From: an uncultured Gammaproteobacteria bacterium
GTDB taxonomy: Bacteria; Pseudomonadota; Gammaproteobacteria; Pseudomonadales; Litorivicinaceae
Direction: 5' to 3'
Length of the DNA stretch: 64,000 nucleotides
NCBI GenBank assembly: GCA_913042205.1
Contig: CAJWIY010000002.1
Location: 1 to 64,000, forward strand
The notes beneath the pieces were generated by a model. That model searched no databases, was not told the origin of the DNA, and saw only the letters and a program-made list of their open reading frames with translations. Both the position numbers and the translations under genes were made by a program. The number at the start of each line of letters is the position of its first letter. The stretch's first letter is position 1. Shown here in pieces: positions 56,455 through 64,000 of the stretch.

Positions 56455-57306
56455 ATGCAGGTAGCAGAGAGTAGCCGAATGGTCCAAAAAACTAGTACCT
56501 TAGAGGCGCGGGCGGTTCCAGACAGCACTCTTGGGCAAATCCATACAGACAACCCCCGCATGAAGGCCCGTAACGTTGACGTTTTTTATGGTGACAAGCA
56601 CGCGATCGACAATATTAGTCTTGATATAGCGTCTGGTCAGGTCATCTCATTTATCGGCCCGTCGGGTTGCGGTAAGTCGACGTTCCTGCGGTGTCTAAAT
56701 CGAATGAACGACACGATAGATATCTGTCGTGTGTCTGGTGAAATCATGATCGATGACCAGAACATCTACGACTCTTCGATAGACGTGGTCTTGCTACGGG
56801 CGAGGGTTGGCATGGTGTTCCAGAAGCCAAACCCGTTCCCTAAATCAATCTTTGACAATGTCGCATACGGGCCACGTATACACGGGTTGGCGACAACAAA
56901 GGTGGAGCTCGATCAGATTGTAGAAACCTCACTCCAACGGGCTGGTCTTTGGGCGGAGGTCAAAGATCGTCTGGATCAGCCGGGAACGGGCCTGTCGGGC
57001 GGCCAACAGCAGCGTCTGTGTATCGCTCGTGCGATTGCGGTGAGCCCCGAGGTTATTCTGATGGACGAGCCTTGTTCTGCCTTGGATCCGATCGCCACTG
57101 CAAAAATAGAGGAATTGATTTCTGAGCTGCGGGAGCAATATACGATAGTAATCGTTACCCACTCTATGCAGCAGGCTGCCCGCGTCTCTGACCGGACCGC
57201 CTATTTTCATTTAGGGAAGTTGATTGAGGTAGGCGACACCAAGCATGTGTTTACCAATCCTTTGCATGAATTAACTCAAGACTATATCACCGGACGGTTT
57301 GGCTAG
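56455..57306 (+). CDS. pstB: Phosphate ABC transporter ATP-binding protein PstB
   Basis: The 283-residue ATPase has Walker [10 protein letters not shown], the PstB motif [19 protein letters not shown], signature [15 protein letters not shown] and Walker [14 protein letters not shown]. It powers phosphate uptake and, with PhoU, signals phosphate status to PhoR. The start is likely ATG 56455; the first 35 or so residues before [15 protein letters not shown] are not conserved, and ATG 56560 is a shorter option. The phoU ATG follows directly after the stop. Confidence 0.95.
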   Translation: MQVAESSRMVQKTSTLEARAVPDSTLGQIHTDNPRMKARNVDVFYGDKHAIDNISLDIASGQVISFIGPSGCGKSTFLRCLNRMNDTIDICRVSGEIMIDDQNIYDSSIDVVLLRARVGMVFQKPNPFPKSIFDNVAYGPRIHGLATTKVELDQIVETSLQRAGLWAEVKDRLDQPGTGLSGGQQQRLCIARAIAVSPEVILMDEPCSALDPIATAKIEELISELREQYTIVIVTHSMQQAARVSDRTAYFHLGKLIEVGDTKHVFTNPLHELTQDYITGRFG

Positions 57307-58014
57307 ATGAAAGACCTAAACGAAGATTTCTATCGACACATCTCCAGCGAGTTCAACGAGGAGTTGGAGGCGCTTCGGAGGTCTACCTTGGAAATGGGTG
57401 GATTGGTTGAAGAACAGCTCGCGTCTGCGCTCAAGTTTTTTGCTAGTCAGGACTCTTCTCTACTGAGCGATATCGAAAGTATTGAGCAGAAGATTAACGC
57501 CGCCGAGATCGATCTCGACGATCAGGTAGAGTCTCTGATCATTCGGAGACAGCCCATCGCCTCAGATTTGCGGCTTGTGCTCGCTGTTTCGAAGATCGTC
57601 CGAGACCTTGAGCGAATAGGCGACGAACTTGAAAAGGTAGGTAGGCTTAGCCTTGAGTCATTCGATAGCGCTGACGGCGTCGGAATTACCGAGATACAGC
57701 GAATCGCTGAGCAGGTCGCTAAAATGTTGTCGGAGTCTTTGACGGCCTTCGCACGGCTCGATTTGGATCTCGCGAGAGATATTTTTGAACGTGAACGCAA
57801 GGTCGATAAGGTTTATCAGTCAGCGCTCAGATCACTCGCGACCTTTATGATTGAGGACCCCAGAAATATTGGCAGCGTCCTGAATATAGTATGGATTGCT
57901 AGGTCATTGGAGCGTGTTGGGGATCATGCTACAAACATTGCCGAATACGTAATTTATTTAGTGCAGGGCGTCGATGTGCGCCATCCGAGCATTAACGAAA
58001 ACAGTTTCACGTAA
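57307..58014 (+). CDS. phoU: Phosphate signaling regulator PhoU
   Basis: The 235-residue all-helical protein has the PhoU repeats, seen as EELEALRRSTLEMGGLVEEQ, QPIASDLRLVLAVSKIVRDL then ERIGDELEKV, and in the second repeat ERVGDHATNIAEYVIYL. PhoU binds metal through these helices and restrains PhoR when phosphate is plentiful. It abuts pstB with no gap and converges with phoR, overlapping by 8 bp. Confidence 0.95.
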   Translation: MKDLNEDFYRHISSEFNEELEALRRSTLEMGGLVEEQLASALKFFASQDSSLLSDIESIEQKINAAEIDLDDQVESLIIRRQPIASDLRLVLAVSKIVRDLERIGDELEKVGRLSLESFDSADGVGITEIQRIAEQVAKMLSESLTAFARLDLDLARDIFERERKVDKVYQSALRSLATFMIEDPRNIGSVLNIVWIARSLERVGDHATNIAEYVIYLVQGVDVRHPSINENSFT

Positions 58015-59311
58015 CTACCTGCTGTAGCCTCTCTTTCGGGAATGAGCATCGAACACAGGTACCTTTTCCCTCCCCAGAGGTTATTTGTAGGCGTCCCGAG
58101 TGCCTTCCCATGATGTGCTTGGCTATCGCCAAGCCTAACCCTGTACCCCCTGTACTGGATGAGTGGCTTTTATCGACACGGTAAAATCGCTCGGTTACAC
58201 GACTGACATGGGGCTCTGGTATTCCTGGACCGTCGTCGTCCACACAGATGAATACCTTGCTGTCGCTTTGTTCGAGCCTCACAGAGACTAACGAGCCATC
58301 GGGGCAGTACCGCAAGGAGTTACTCAGCAGGTTGAACAGGAGGGAGAAAATTTCATTTCTATTTCCCGTGAGGACCCAGTTCTCGGCAACCAAAACCTTG
58401 ATAATGGTCTGACTCTTTTTTTGATTTTCTTGTAACAATTTTATTTGTTGCTGGACTTGTTCTATTAATTCAAAAAGATTGATCGCTTCGACATCTTTAC
58501 TTGGCGAGGTCTCAAGCCGGGCCAGCGTTATGAGATCCTGGATGATGTTATCCATCCTGCGACCTTGAGATGTCGCGCTTTCGACCGCGTTCTTCGCGGC
58601 ACCCTCCACCATCTGATTATCTATCAAGGTTTCTAGATAACCATTGATGACCGTTAGCGGGGTCTTTAGCTCATGCGAGACGTTTGCGATAAAGTCCGAC
58701 CGCATTTCGTTGAGTTTCCTGAGCTGACTGATATCTCTGACGAGTATTATGTATCCGTGTGACGGGCTATCCCCGAAATATAACTCGACCACCGCTCGCT
58801 GTGTCGCGAAGTTGTCAAGAATCAGTGGTTCGCTGAAGTCGTTTTCGTCGATGTACTCTTTCAAGGACGGTGATCTGAGAAGAGAAAAAAGATAGCTATT
58901 GATGTCATCTGGTTCCCTCAAATTGAGTAATTCGCCGCCGATCTGATTCCACCAGGTGAGGTTCCATGTCTTGTCGGTGAGGATCAGGCCGACCCTGAGA
59001 CTGCTAAGCGCAAGTCTGAGATTGTTGAACTCTTTGGCGACGGATGCTTTATCGTTTTTAGCTTGATCCCGTTCAATTTCAACACGCCGTACGATGTCTA
59101 CCCACAAATCGGAGGTTATCAGGGACTCGTTTTTTTGGTTGCTTTCCAGCCAGCGGTAGAAACTATTTCTTCTCCACAGGGTTACTGCGAGGTAGGTACT
59201 AGAAATAAATAGAGCGGACAAGACAAAGTATCCAGAAACGACACCTAAGAAGATCGTGAGCAGCCCCAGCCAGGTTAGCTCGAGTATTGTGGTCGAGGTG
59301 GCGTTACGCAT
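58007..59311 (-). CDS. phoR: Phosphate regulon sensor histidine kinase PhoR
   Basis: The 434-residue kinase has two N-terminal hydrophobic segments (LTWLGLLTIFLGVVSGYFVL and beyond) and a PAS-like region (LRVGLILTDKTWNLTWWNQ). The H-box FIANVSHELKTPLTVING carries the phospho-accepting His. The ATPase boxes NLLSNSLRYCP, DDDGPGIP and TGLGLAI follow. It lacks a large periplasmic sensor, as in PhoR, which senses through the Pst-PhoU complex. It lies 98 bp downstream of phoB on the same strand. Confidence 0.94.
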   Translation of the reverse strand: MRNATSTTILELTWLGLLTIFLGVVSGYFVLSALFISSTYLAVTLWRRNSFYRWLESNQKNESLITSDLWVDIVRRVEIERDQAKNDKASVAKEFNNLRLALSSLRVGLILTDKTWNLTWWNQIGGELLNLREPDDINSYLFSLLRSPSLKEYIDENDFSEPLILDNFATQRAVVELYFGDSPSHGYIILVRDISQLRKLNEMRSDFIANVSHELKTPLTVINGYLETLIDNQMVEGAAKNAVESATSQGRRMDNIIQDLITLARLETSPSKDVEAINLFELIEQVQQQIKLLQENQKKSQTIIKVLVAENWVLTGNRNEIFSLLFNLLSNSLRYCPDGSLVSVRLEQSDSKVFICVDDDGPGIPEPHVSRVTERFYRVDKSHSSSTGGTGLGLAIAKHIMGRHSGRLQITSGEGKGTCVRCSFPKERLQQVVT

Positions 59312-59409
59312 TAGAACTTGCAGAATCGTCCAATTTGAAAGCGTTAAATGTAAATCATTTCATTACCTAGAGACTTACTTTCTTGACAAATTATTTTTTC
59401 GGGATCGTT

Positions 59410-60117
59410 CTATCTGACGGGATTCAGAGTTTTGGTACTAAATCGATATCCGGTACCGCGGACTGTTTGGATCATACTCTCGAGGTTTGAGCCCAGTGCC
59501 TTGCGCAACCTCCGGATATGAACATCTACGGTTCTCTCTTCAACGTAAACATCACCACCCCACACACGATCGAGCAGTTGGGCTCTAGAGAAGGCTCGAT
59601 CAGGATTTGTCATGAACACTTGCAATAGCCGATATTCGATCGGGCTGAGCACGACCAAGTTACCGGACGCGGTCACTTTTTGGCTAATTGGGTCCAGCGC
59701 TAAATTTTCAAACTCAACTAATTCTTCGATTCCCTTCGGAGTGGTCCTGCGCAGTATCGCTTTCAATCTAGCCACAAGCTCACGCGGTGAGAAAGGTTTG
59801 GTAATGTAGTCATCAGCCACTTCAAGGCCGGTGATCTTTGCGTTTTCTTCCTCCCGTGCGGTTAACAGAATTAATGGAATGCCTGCAGTGTCTGGATTCC
59901 TGCGAAGTCGCCGGCACAGCTCCAGACCGGAGACTTGGGGCATCATCCAGTCAATTAACATGAGGTCGGGTATTGAGTCCGCTATTTCGTTTAACGCGGA
60001 TGAGGCACTTTCTGCTTCAATAACTTCAAAGCCAGCCATCTCAAGAGTAACTGTCAGCATCCCACGAACGGCGGGCTCGTCATCGACAACTAATACTCTG
60101 CGGATTGGTTGTTTCAT
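59410..60117 (-). CDS. phoB: Phosphate regulon response regulator PhoB
   Basis: The 235-residue protein has a receiver domain (VLVVDDEPAVRGML, phospho-Asp in LIDWMMPQVSG, conserved Lys in YITKPFSPRE) and a C-terminal OmpR/PhoB winged helix (RVWGGDVYVEERTVDVHIRR). I chose the ATG at 60117, the normal PhoB start; the frame runs 21 codons further upstream. A Pho box 35-63 bp before this start suggests autoactivation. Confidence 0.95.
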   Translation of the reverse strand: MKQPIRRVLVVDDEPAVRGMLTVTLEMAGFEVIEAESASSALNEIADSIPDLMLIDWMMPQVSGLELCRRLRRNPDTAGIPLILLTAREEENAKITGLEVADDYITKPFSPRELVARLKAILRRTTPKGIEELVEFENLALDPISQKVTASGNLVVLSPIEYRLLQVFMTNPDRAFSRAQLLDRVWGGDVYVEERTVDVHIRRLRKALGSNLESMIQTVRGTGYRFSTKTLNPVR

Positions 60118-60151
60118 GGATAACCTTGAATCACGACTGAGGCTTGATAAA

Positions 60152-60180
60152 AACACGGTAATGTTACAGAAAGATGACAA
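60152..60180 (-). promoter_or_regulatory. Pho box in the phoB-importer divergent promoter
   Basis: On the minus strand TTGTCAT, CTGTAAC and CCGTGTT are spaced at 11 nt with spacers CTTT and ATTA. The first two repeats are near-consensus PhoB sites (CTGTCAT). A TATCAA -10-like motif lies just downstream towards phoB. The site is also about 78 bp upstream of the plus-strand importer operon and could serve both directions. Confidence 0.75.
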
Positions 60181-60257
60181 GCCAAGGATATTTCTGGTAC
60201 ATGTTACGGCTTCGTTGCCATGACGAAATCCACAATAAAGATTAAAAGGACTTAATA

Positions 60258-61268
60258 ATGAAAAAAGTGTTACTCGCAGTGTCAGTCGCTGCTCTCGCTC
60301 ATTCCGCCCAGGCGGCTACGCTTAATTTATATTGTTCTGCCCAAGAGGACTGGTGTCAGTTGATGTCGAAGACTTTCGAGGAAAAGACTGGCATCAACGT
60401 CAAGATGCAGCGCAAGTCATCTGGAGAAACGTTCGCGCAAATTCGTGCGGAGTCAGCTAATCCTAAGGGAGACGTTTGGTGGGGCGGTACCGGTGATCCG
60501 CACCTGCAGGCGGCCGAAGAAAAGCTGACCGCACCGTACGTATCTCCGATGAGGGGAGAGTTACAGGACTGGGCCATCAGCCAGGCTAACAGCGCAGGCG
60601 ATCGGACGATTGGTATTTACTCTGGCGCGCTTGGATATGGCTATAACGCTGATCTTTTGAAGAAGAATAACCTCCCTGCGCCTAGCTGTTGGAAGGATCT
60701 CTTGAAGCCTGAATTCAAGGGCCACGTGCAGATCGCTAATCCAAACTCTTCCGGGACGGCGTACACAACCCTTGCGACGATGATGCAGCTCTTTGGCGAA
60801 GGTGGCGGCTTTGATTATATGAAGGGCCTCCACAAGAACGTGAACCAATACACCAAGTCAGGTTCGGCGCCAATCAAAGCGTCCGCGCGTGGTGAATCAA
60901 CCGTCGGTATCGTATTTATGCATGACGCCGTGAAGCAGGCCGTCTCTGGTTTCCCGATAAAGGTGGTCGCGCCGTGTGAGGGCACCGGTTACGAGATTGG
61001 TTCGATGTCAATCATCGACGGCGCCCGTAACATGGACTCGGCGAAGAAGTTCTATGATTGGGCACTGTCTGCAGACGCGCAGTCTCTCGCGCTGCAGGTG
61101 AAGGCGTTCCAGGTCCCTTCGAACAAGGGCGCTAAAACCAGTCCCTCGGCCCCAAATCTGGCATCAATCAAGCTTATTGATTATGACTTCAAGAAGTACG
61201 GTTCGAGTGCCGAGCGCAAGCGCTTACTCAAAAAATGGGACGATGACGTTTCTACATTACCTCAATAA
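60258..61268 (+). CDS. ABC transporter substrate-binding protein, AfuA/FbpA-like; ligand uncertain
   Basis: The 336-residue protein has a signal peptide of about 19 residues (to AQA-ATL) and a family-1 binding-protein core: LNLYCSAQEDWCQLMSKTF, KGDVWWGGTGDPHLQAAEE, YNADLLKKNNLPAPSCWKDL and IANPNSSGTAYT. It resembles proteins annotated as iron-binding FbpA/AfuA. I see no adjacent Tyr pair, which chelates Fe3+ in true FbpA. AfuA of Actinobacillus binds sugar phosphates, and related proteins bind 2-aminoethylphosphonate. Divergence from phoB across a Pho box favours a phosphorus compound, as inference. Aligned with a permease and an ATPase. Confidence 0.85.
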   Translation: MKKVLLAVSVAALAHSAQAATLNLYCSAQEDWCQLMSKTFEEKTGINVKMQRKSSGETFAQIRAESANPKGDVWWGGTGDPHLQAAEEKLTAPYVSPMRGELQDWAISQANSAGDRTIGIYSGALGYGYNADLLKKNNLPAPSCWKDLLKPEFKGHVQIANPNSSGTAYTTLATMMQLFGEGGGFDYMKGLHKNVNQYTKSGSAPIKASARGESTVGIVFMHDAVKQAVSGFPIKVVAPCEGTGYEIGSMSIIDGARNMDSAKKFYDWALSADAQSLALQVKAFQVPSNKGAKTSPSAPNLASIKLIDYDFKKYGSSAERKRLLKKWDDDVSTLPQ

Positions 61269-61288
61269 ATTAGTTTATTGAGTTAGCG

Positions 61289-63499
61289 TTGAAGCGCGAC
61301 TTACAAAAAGCCGGTATTGATTCCAACTTGCGACTTTGGTTGTTCGTTGGGGTCGCCGGTTACTTGCTCCTACCTTGGTACGGACTCGAGGATTTTTGGA
61401 CACTGGGGTGGGTAATATCTTTTCCACTATTTTCGTCTGATAACCCGTCGGGCTTATTCCTGATATCGCAGGGTGATTCTTTATGGATCCTGCCTAGCCT
61501 TTTGACCTTCCTTTTGAGCGGTTTTGCGCTCCGGCTACCGCGGGCAAATCCGAGCTATTCGAGATTACTGATGATCACCGGGCTCTCGACAGTCATTTTG
61601 GTGGTTACCCAGGGTTTGTCGATCGGGATACGGGGGTGGACCACCGACTGGTTGGGTGAATTGTTTGGACCGCTGAACGCGCGTCAGTATGGGATGGGTT
61701 ACGGCGGTCTGATATTTACAGTTTCGGCGTTGATGATCTTTTGTCATGGGTTGGCCTCGAGGCCGCGTAAGGGCGCAGACCTGTTCGTCACAGGGGCGAT
61801 CGGTTTGGTGACCGCGGTTGTCTCTGTGTTCGTATTTTTCCCGATTTTTATCATGTTGATGTCGGCTTTTCGGACCGAGGACGGTGGGGGCTCGCTTCTG
61901 CTTTTTTTCCAGAGACTTGTCGAGCAAAAACTATGGCAAGTGGATTGCTTGGTTGGGGCCGGGCCCTGCGGTGTCGCGATTAACTCCTTTTTATTGGCTG
62001 TCTCTGTTGGGGTGATCACCACGGTCCTTGGCCTGTGTTTTGCCCTCATAATTGTCAGAACTGGGTTCCGTTTTAATAAAATACTTAGGGCTTTGTCAGT
62101 TGTCCCAATCATCACCCCACCGTTCGTGATCGGGCTCGCGATCATTTTGTTGTTTGGACTTAGCGGGACCGTTACAACGACGGTCGCTGAATGGTTAGGA
62201 TTAAACCCCACCCGATGGGTTTATGGGTTCACGGGTGTATTGATTGCACAAACACTGGCCTTCACACCGATCGCTTTCCTGGTCCTGATTGGCGTCGTCG
62301 AGAGTGTCTCACCGAGCCTCGAAGAGGCCGCCCAGACGCTGCGTGCGGACCGATGGACGAGCTTTAAAACTGTCACCTTACCGCTGATCAGGCCGGGCTT
62401 AGCTAACGCATTCTTGCTCGGGTTTATTGAGAGTATGGCGGATTTTGGTAATCCGCTGGTTTTAGGCGGAAATCTGGATGTGCTGTCGACAGAAATTTTC
62501 TTCGCGATTGTTGGTGCCCAGTATGATCAGAGCGGTGCGGCTATTCTCGCCACGATCTTACTTGGCTTCACCTTGTTGGCCTTCTATTTCCAGCGATTTT
62601 GGCTCGGAAAAAAGAGCTACGTCACCGTAACAGGCAAGGGCGACTCGGGAATTCCTACGCAGCTGCCTAAGCGGGTCGCGATCCCAGCGATTTCAATCGT
62701 TTCTCTATGGACAGTCTTCACGTTTGTTGTTTACGGAATGATCTTGTATGGGTCGGTTGTAGAGCTTTGGGGAGTTAATAACACGCTGACGTTTAAGCAC
62801 TACATCACAGCTTTTGGTTTAGATTGGAAGGACGGTATAGTTTGGTCGGGCGCCGCGTGGGATAGTTTTTGGACCACGATGATGATTTCAGTGACTGCCG
62901 CTCCATTTACGGCAGCTGTCGGGCTTCTTACGGCCTATTTGCTAACCCGGCAGAAATTCTTCGGCCAAAATGCGTTTGAGTTTGGAACCATGCTGTCTTT
63001 TGCGATTCCGGGTACCGTGATTGGTGTCAGTTATATTCTTGCTTTTAACGTACCCCCTATTGAGATTACCGGCACAGGGCTCATTTTGGTGATCAGCTTT
63101 ATTTTCCGGAACATGCCGGTGGGTGTCAGGGCTGGAATTGCGTCGATGACTCAGATAGATAAGTCGCTGGATGAGAGCTCTGCGACATTGGGGGCGTCGA
63201 CATGGGCGACGCTTCGGCACGTGATCATGCCGCTCTTGAAATCAGCGACAGTCGCGGCGCTGGTTTATTCTTTCGTGCGAGCAATGACGGCGATTTCGGC
63301 GGTAATCTTCTTGGTGTCTGCCGAATACGACATGGCCACGAGCTATATCATTGGGCGCGTTGAGAATAACGATTATGGGCTCGCTATCGCTTATTCGACG
63401 ACCCTGATCGTTGTGATGCTGTTAGCGATCCTTCTTTTACAATTCTTAGTCGGTCGAACAAAGATCGGGCGACGCCACGCAGAACTGGAATCGATATGA
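61289..63499 (+). CDS. ABC transporter permease, two-domain AfuB/FbpB type
   Basis: The 736-residue protein fuses two binding-protein-dependent permease domains. The first coupling loop is SLEEAAQTLRADRWTSFKTV (about residues 345-365) and the second SLDESSATLGASTWATLRHV (about residues 630-650). An N-terminal hydrophobic region of about 200 residues precedes them. Fused permeases are usual for the Fbp/Afu/Sfu class. The start is a TTG 20 bp after the binding-protein stop, without a clear ribosome-binding site. Its stop overlaps the ATPase start. Confidence 0.9.
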   Translation: MKRDLQKAGIDSNLRLWLFVGVAGYLLLPWYGLEDFWTLGWVISFPLFSSDNPSGLFLISQGDSLWILPSLLTFLLSGFALRLPRANPSYSRLLMITGLSTVILVVTQGLSIGIRGWTTDWLGELFGPLNARQYGMGYGGLIFTVSALMIFCHGLASRPRKGADLFVTGAIGLVTAVVSVFVFFPIFIMLMSAFRTEDGGGSLLLFFQRLVEQKLWQVDCLVGAGPCGVAINSFLLAVSVGVITTVLGLCFALIIVRTGFRFNKILRALSVVPIITPPFVIGLAIILLFGLSGTVTTTVAEWLGLNPTRWVYGFTGVLIAQTLAFTPIAFLVLIGVVESVSPSLEEAAQTLRADRWTSFKTVTLPLIRPGLANAFLLGFIESMADFGNPLVLGGNLDVLSTEIFFAIVGAQYDQSGAAILATILLGFTLLAFYFQRFWLGKKSYVTVTGKGDSGIPTQLPKRVAIPAISIVSLWTVFTFVVYGMILYGSVVELWGVNNTLTFKHYITAFGLDWKDGIVWSGAAWDSFWTTMMISVTAAPFTAAVGLLTAYLLTRQKFFGQNAFEFGTMLSFAIPGTVIGVSYILAFNVPPIEITGTGLILVISFIFRNMPVGVRAGIASMTQIDKSLDESSATLGASTWATLRHVIMPLLKSATVAALVYSFVRAMTAISAVIFLVSAEYDMATSYIIGRVENNDYGLAIAYSTTLIVVMLLAILLLQFLVGRTKIGRRHAELESI

Positions 63500-64000
63500 G
63501 TCAAGTGATTAAAACGAATGCCGCAGATGTAAGATTTGAAGGCGTTTCAAAAATCTATGGGAAGGATGCGGTCGCGGTCGGTGATATTGATCTCACGGTC
63601 GAGGCTGGGACACTGGTGACACTCCTCGGGCCATCAGGCTGCGGAAAGACGACAACCCTCAGGATGATTGCGGGTCTCGAGCTACCAACCGCAGGAAAAA
63701 TTTTCGTGGGCGGGGAGGACGTCACTGACTTGCCGGCGACCCAGAGAGATATCGCCATGGTTTTCCAGTCTTATGCGCTGTTCCCGCATATGTCGGTGCA
63801 AGAAAACATTGCTTACGGGCTGGTAAATTCGGGGATGGGTCGTGATGAGATCGCGGAGAGAACCTCATCCGGCATGGACCTGGTGGGCCTAAAAGGATTT
63901 GAGAAGAGGCTCCCATCCGAGCTTTCTGGGGGCCAGCAGCAACGTGTCGCTGTGGCGAGGGCTATCGTGCTCGAGCCACAGGTCTTGTTATTCGATGAGC
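63496..64000 (+). CDS. ABC transporter ATP-binding protein, AfuC/FbpC/PotA-like, partial
   Basis: The first 168 residues are present; the gene runs off the right edge. It has Walker A LGPSGCGKTTTLRMIAG, Q-loop VFQSYALFPHMSV, signature [16 protein letters not shown] and the start of Walker B (VLLFDE). This is the MalK/PotA/FbpC type of ATPase, which often ends in a regulatory TOBE domain; that part cannot be seen. The ATG overlaps the permease stop (ATGA). Confidence 0.93.
   Translation, partial: MSQVIKTNAADVRFEGVSKIYGKDAVAVGDIDLTVEAGTLVTLLGPSGCGKTTTLRMIAGLELPTAGKIFVGGEDVTDLPATQRDIAMVFQSYALFPHMSVQENIAYGLVNSGMGRDEIAERTSSGMDLVGLKGFEKRLPSELSGGQQQRVAVARAIVLEPQVLLFDE

Noticed and set aside
60258..61268. 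Naming the binding protein fbpA (ferric iron)
   Set aside because: The adjacent Tyr pair and N-terminal His expected in FbpA are not visible, and the context is the Pho regulon.

Overview
This window looks like the replication-origin region of a gammaproteobacterium chromosome of moderate GC, probably marine. The order dnaN-dnaA-rpmH-rnpA-yidD-yidC-mnmE-mnmG-rsmG-parA-parB-atpIBEFHAGDC-glmU-glmS is the conserved origin block of that class. TRAP and branched-chain-type ABC uptake systems and a large Pho regulon fit an oligotrophic heterotroph. I cannot name the genus.

Layout. 1-6.1 kb: dnaN (cut by the left edge) and dnaA on the minus strand, then rpmH to mnmE on the plus strand. 6.15-6.39 kb: an AT-rich, gene-free segment with DnaA-box-like sites. 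In lines I counted by hand the plus strand goes from C-rich or neutral to G-rich across it, so I place oriC here. 6.4-10.6 kb: mnmG-rsmG-parA-parB. 10.7-17.5 kb: a complete F-type ATP synthase operon. 17.5-20.7 kb: glmU and glmS.

20.7-24.1 kb: a cluster of small, mostly unrecognised genes directly downstream of glmS, which is the classical attTn7 position. It holds an orphan 222-residue protein, an XRE regulator with a long palindrome over its start codon and an overlapping 42-codon ORF, a small conserved protein, and a winged-helix regulator next to a protein weakly resembling ADP-ribosyltransferases. No transposase or integrase is visible.

24.2-34.4 kb: yjbQ, then a catabolic cluster: a GntR/FCD regulator and FAD/Fe-S oxidase (minus), divergent from a class-V aminotransferase, a complete TRAP transporter, a crotonase-fold protein and a CaiB-type CoA transferase. 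34.4-42.1 kb (minus): a livKGFHM-type ABC transporter, preceded by a rubrerythrin / Fe-S oxidoreductase / DUF3501 cassette, with terminator-like hairpins at unit boundaries. 42.3-52.5 kb: uvrD, a YciA-like thioesterase, and recC-recB-recD with overlapping ends.

52.5-64 kb: pstSCAB-phoU, convergent phoB-phoR, and an AfuABC/FbpABC-type importer whose ATPase runs off the right edge. Direct repeats with 11-nt spacing, as in Pho boxes, lie upstream of pstS and phoB. The second set is in the region shared with the importer. Because the importer's binding protein lacks the ferric-binding Tyr-Tyr pair, the substrate may be a phosphorylated compound rather than iron. No tRNA, rRNA, CRISPR array or insertion sequence was recognised.
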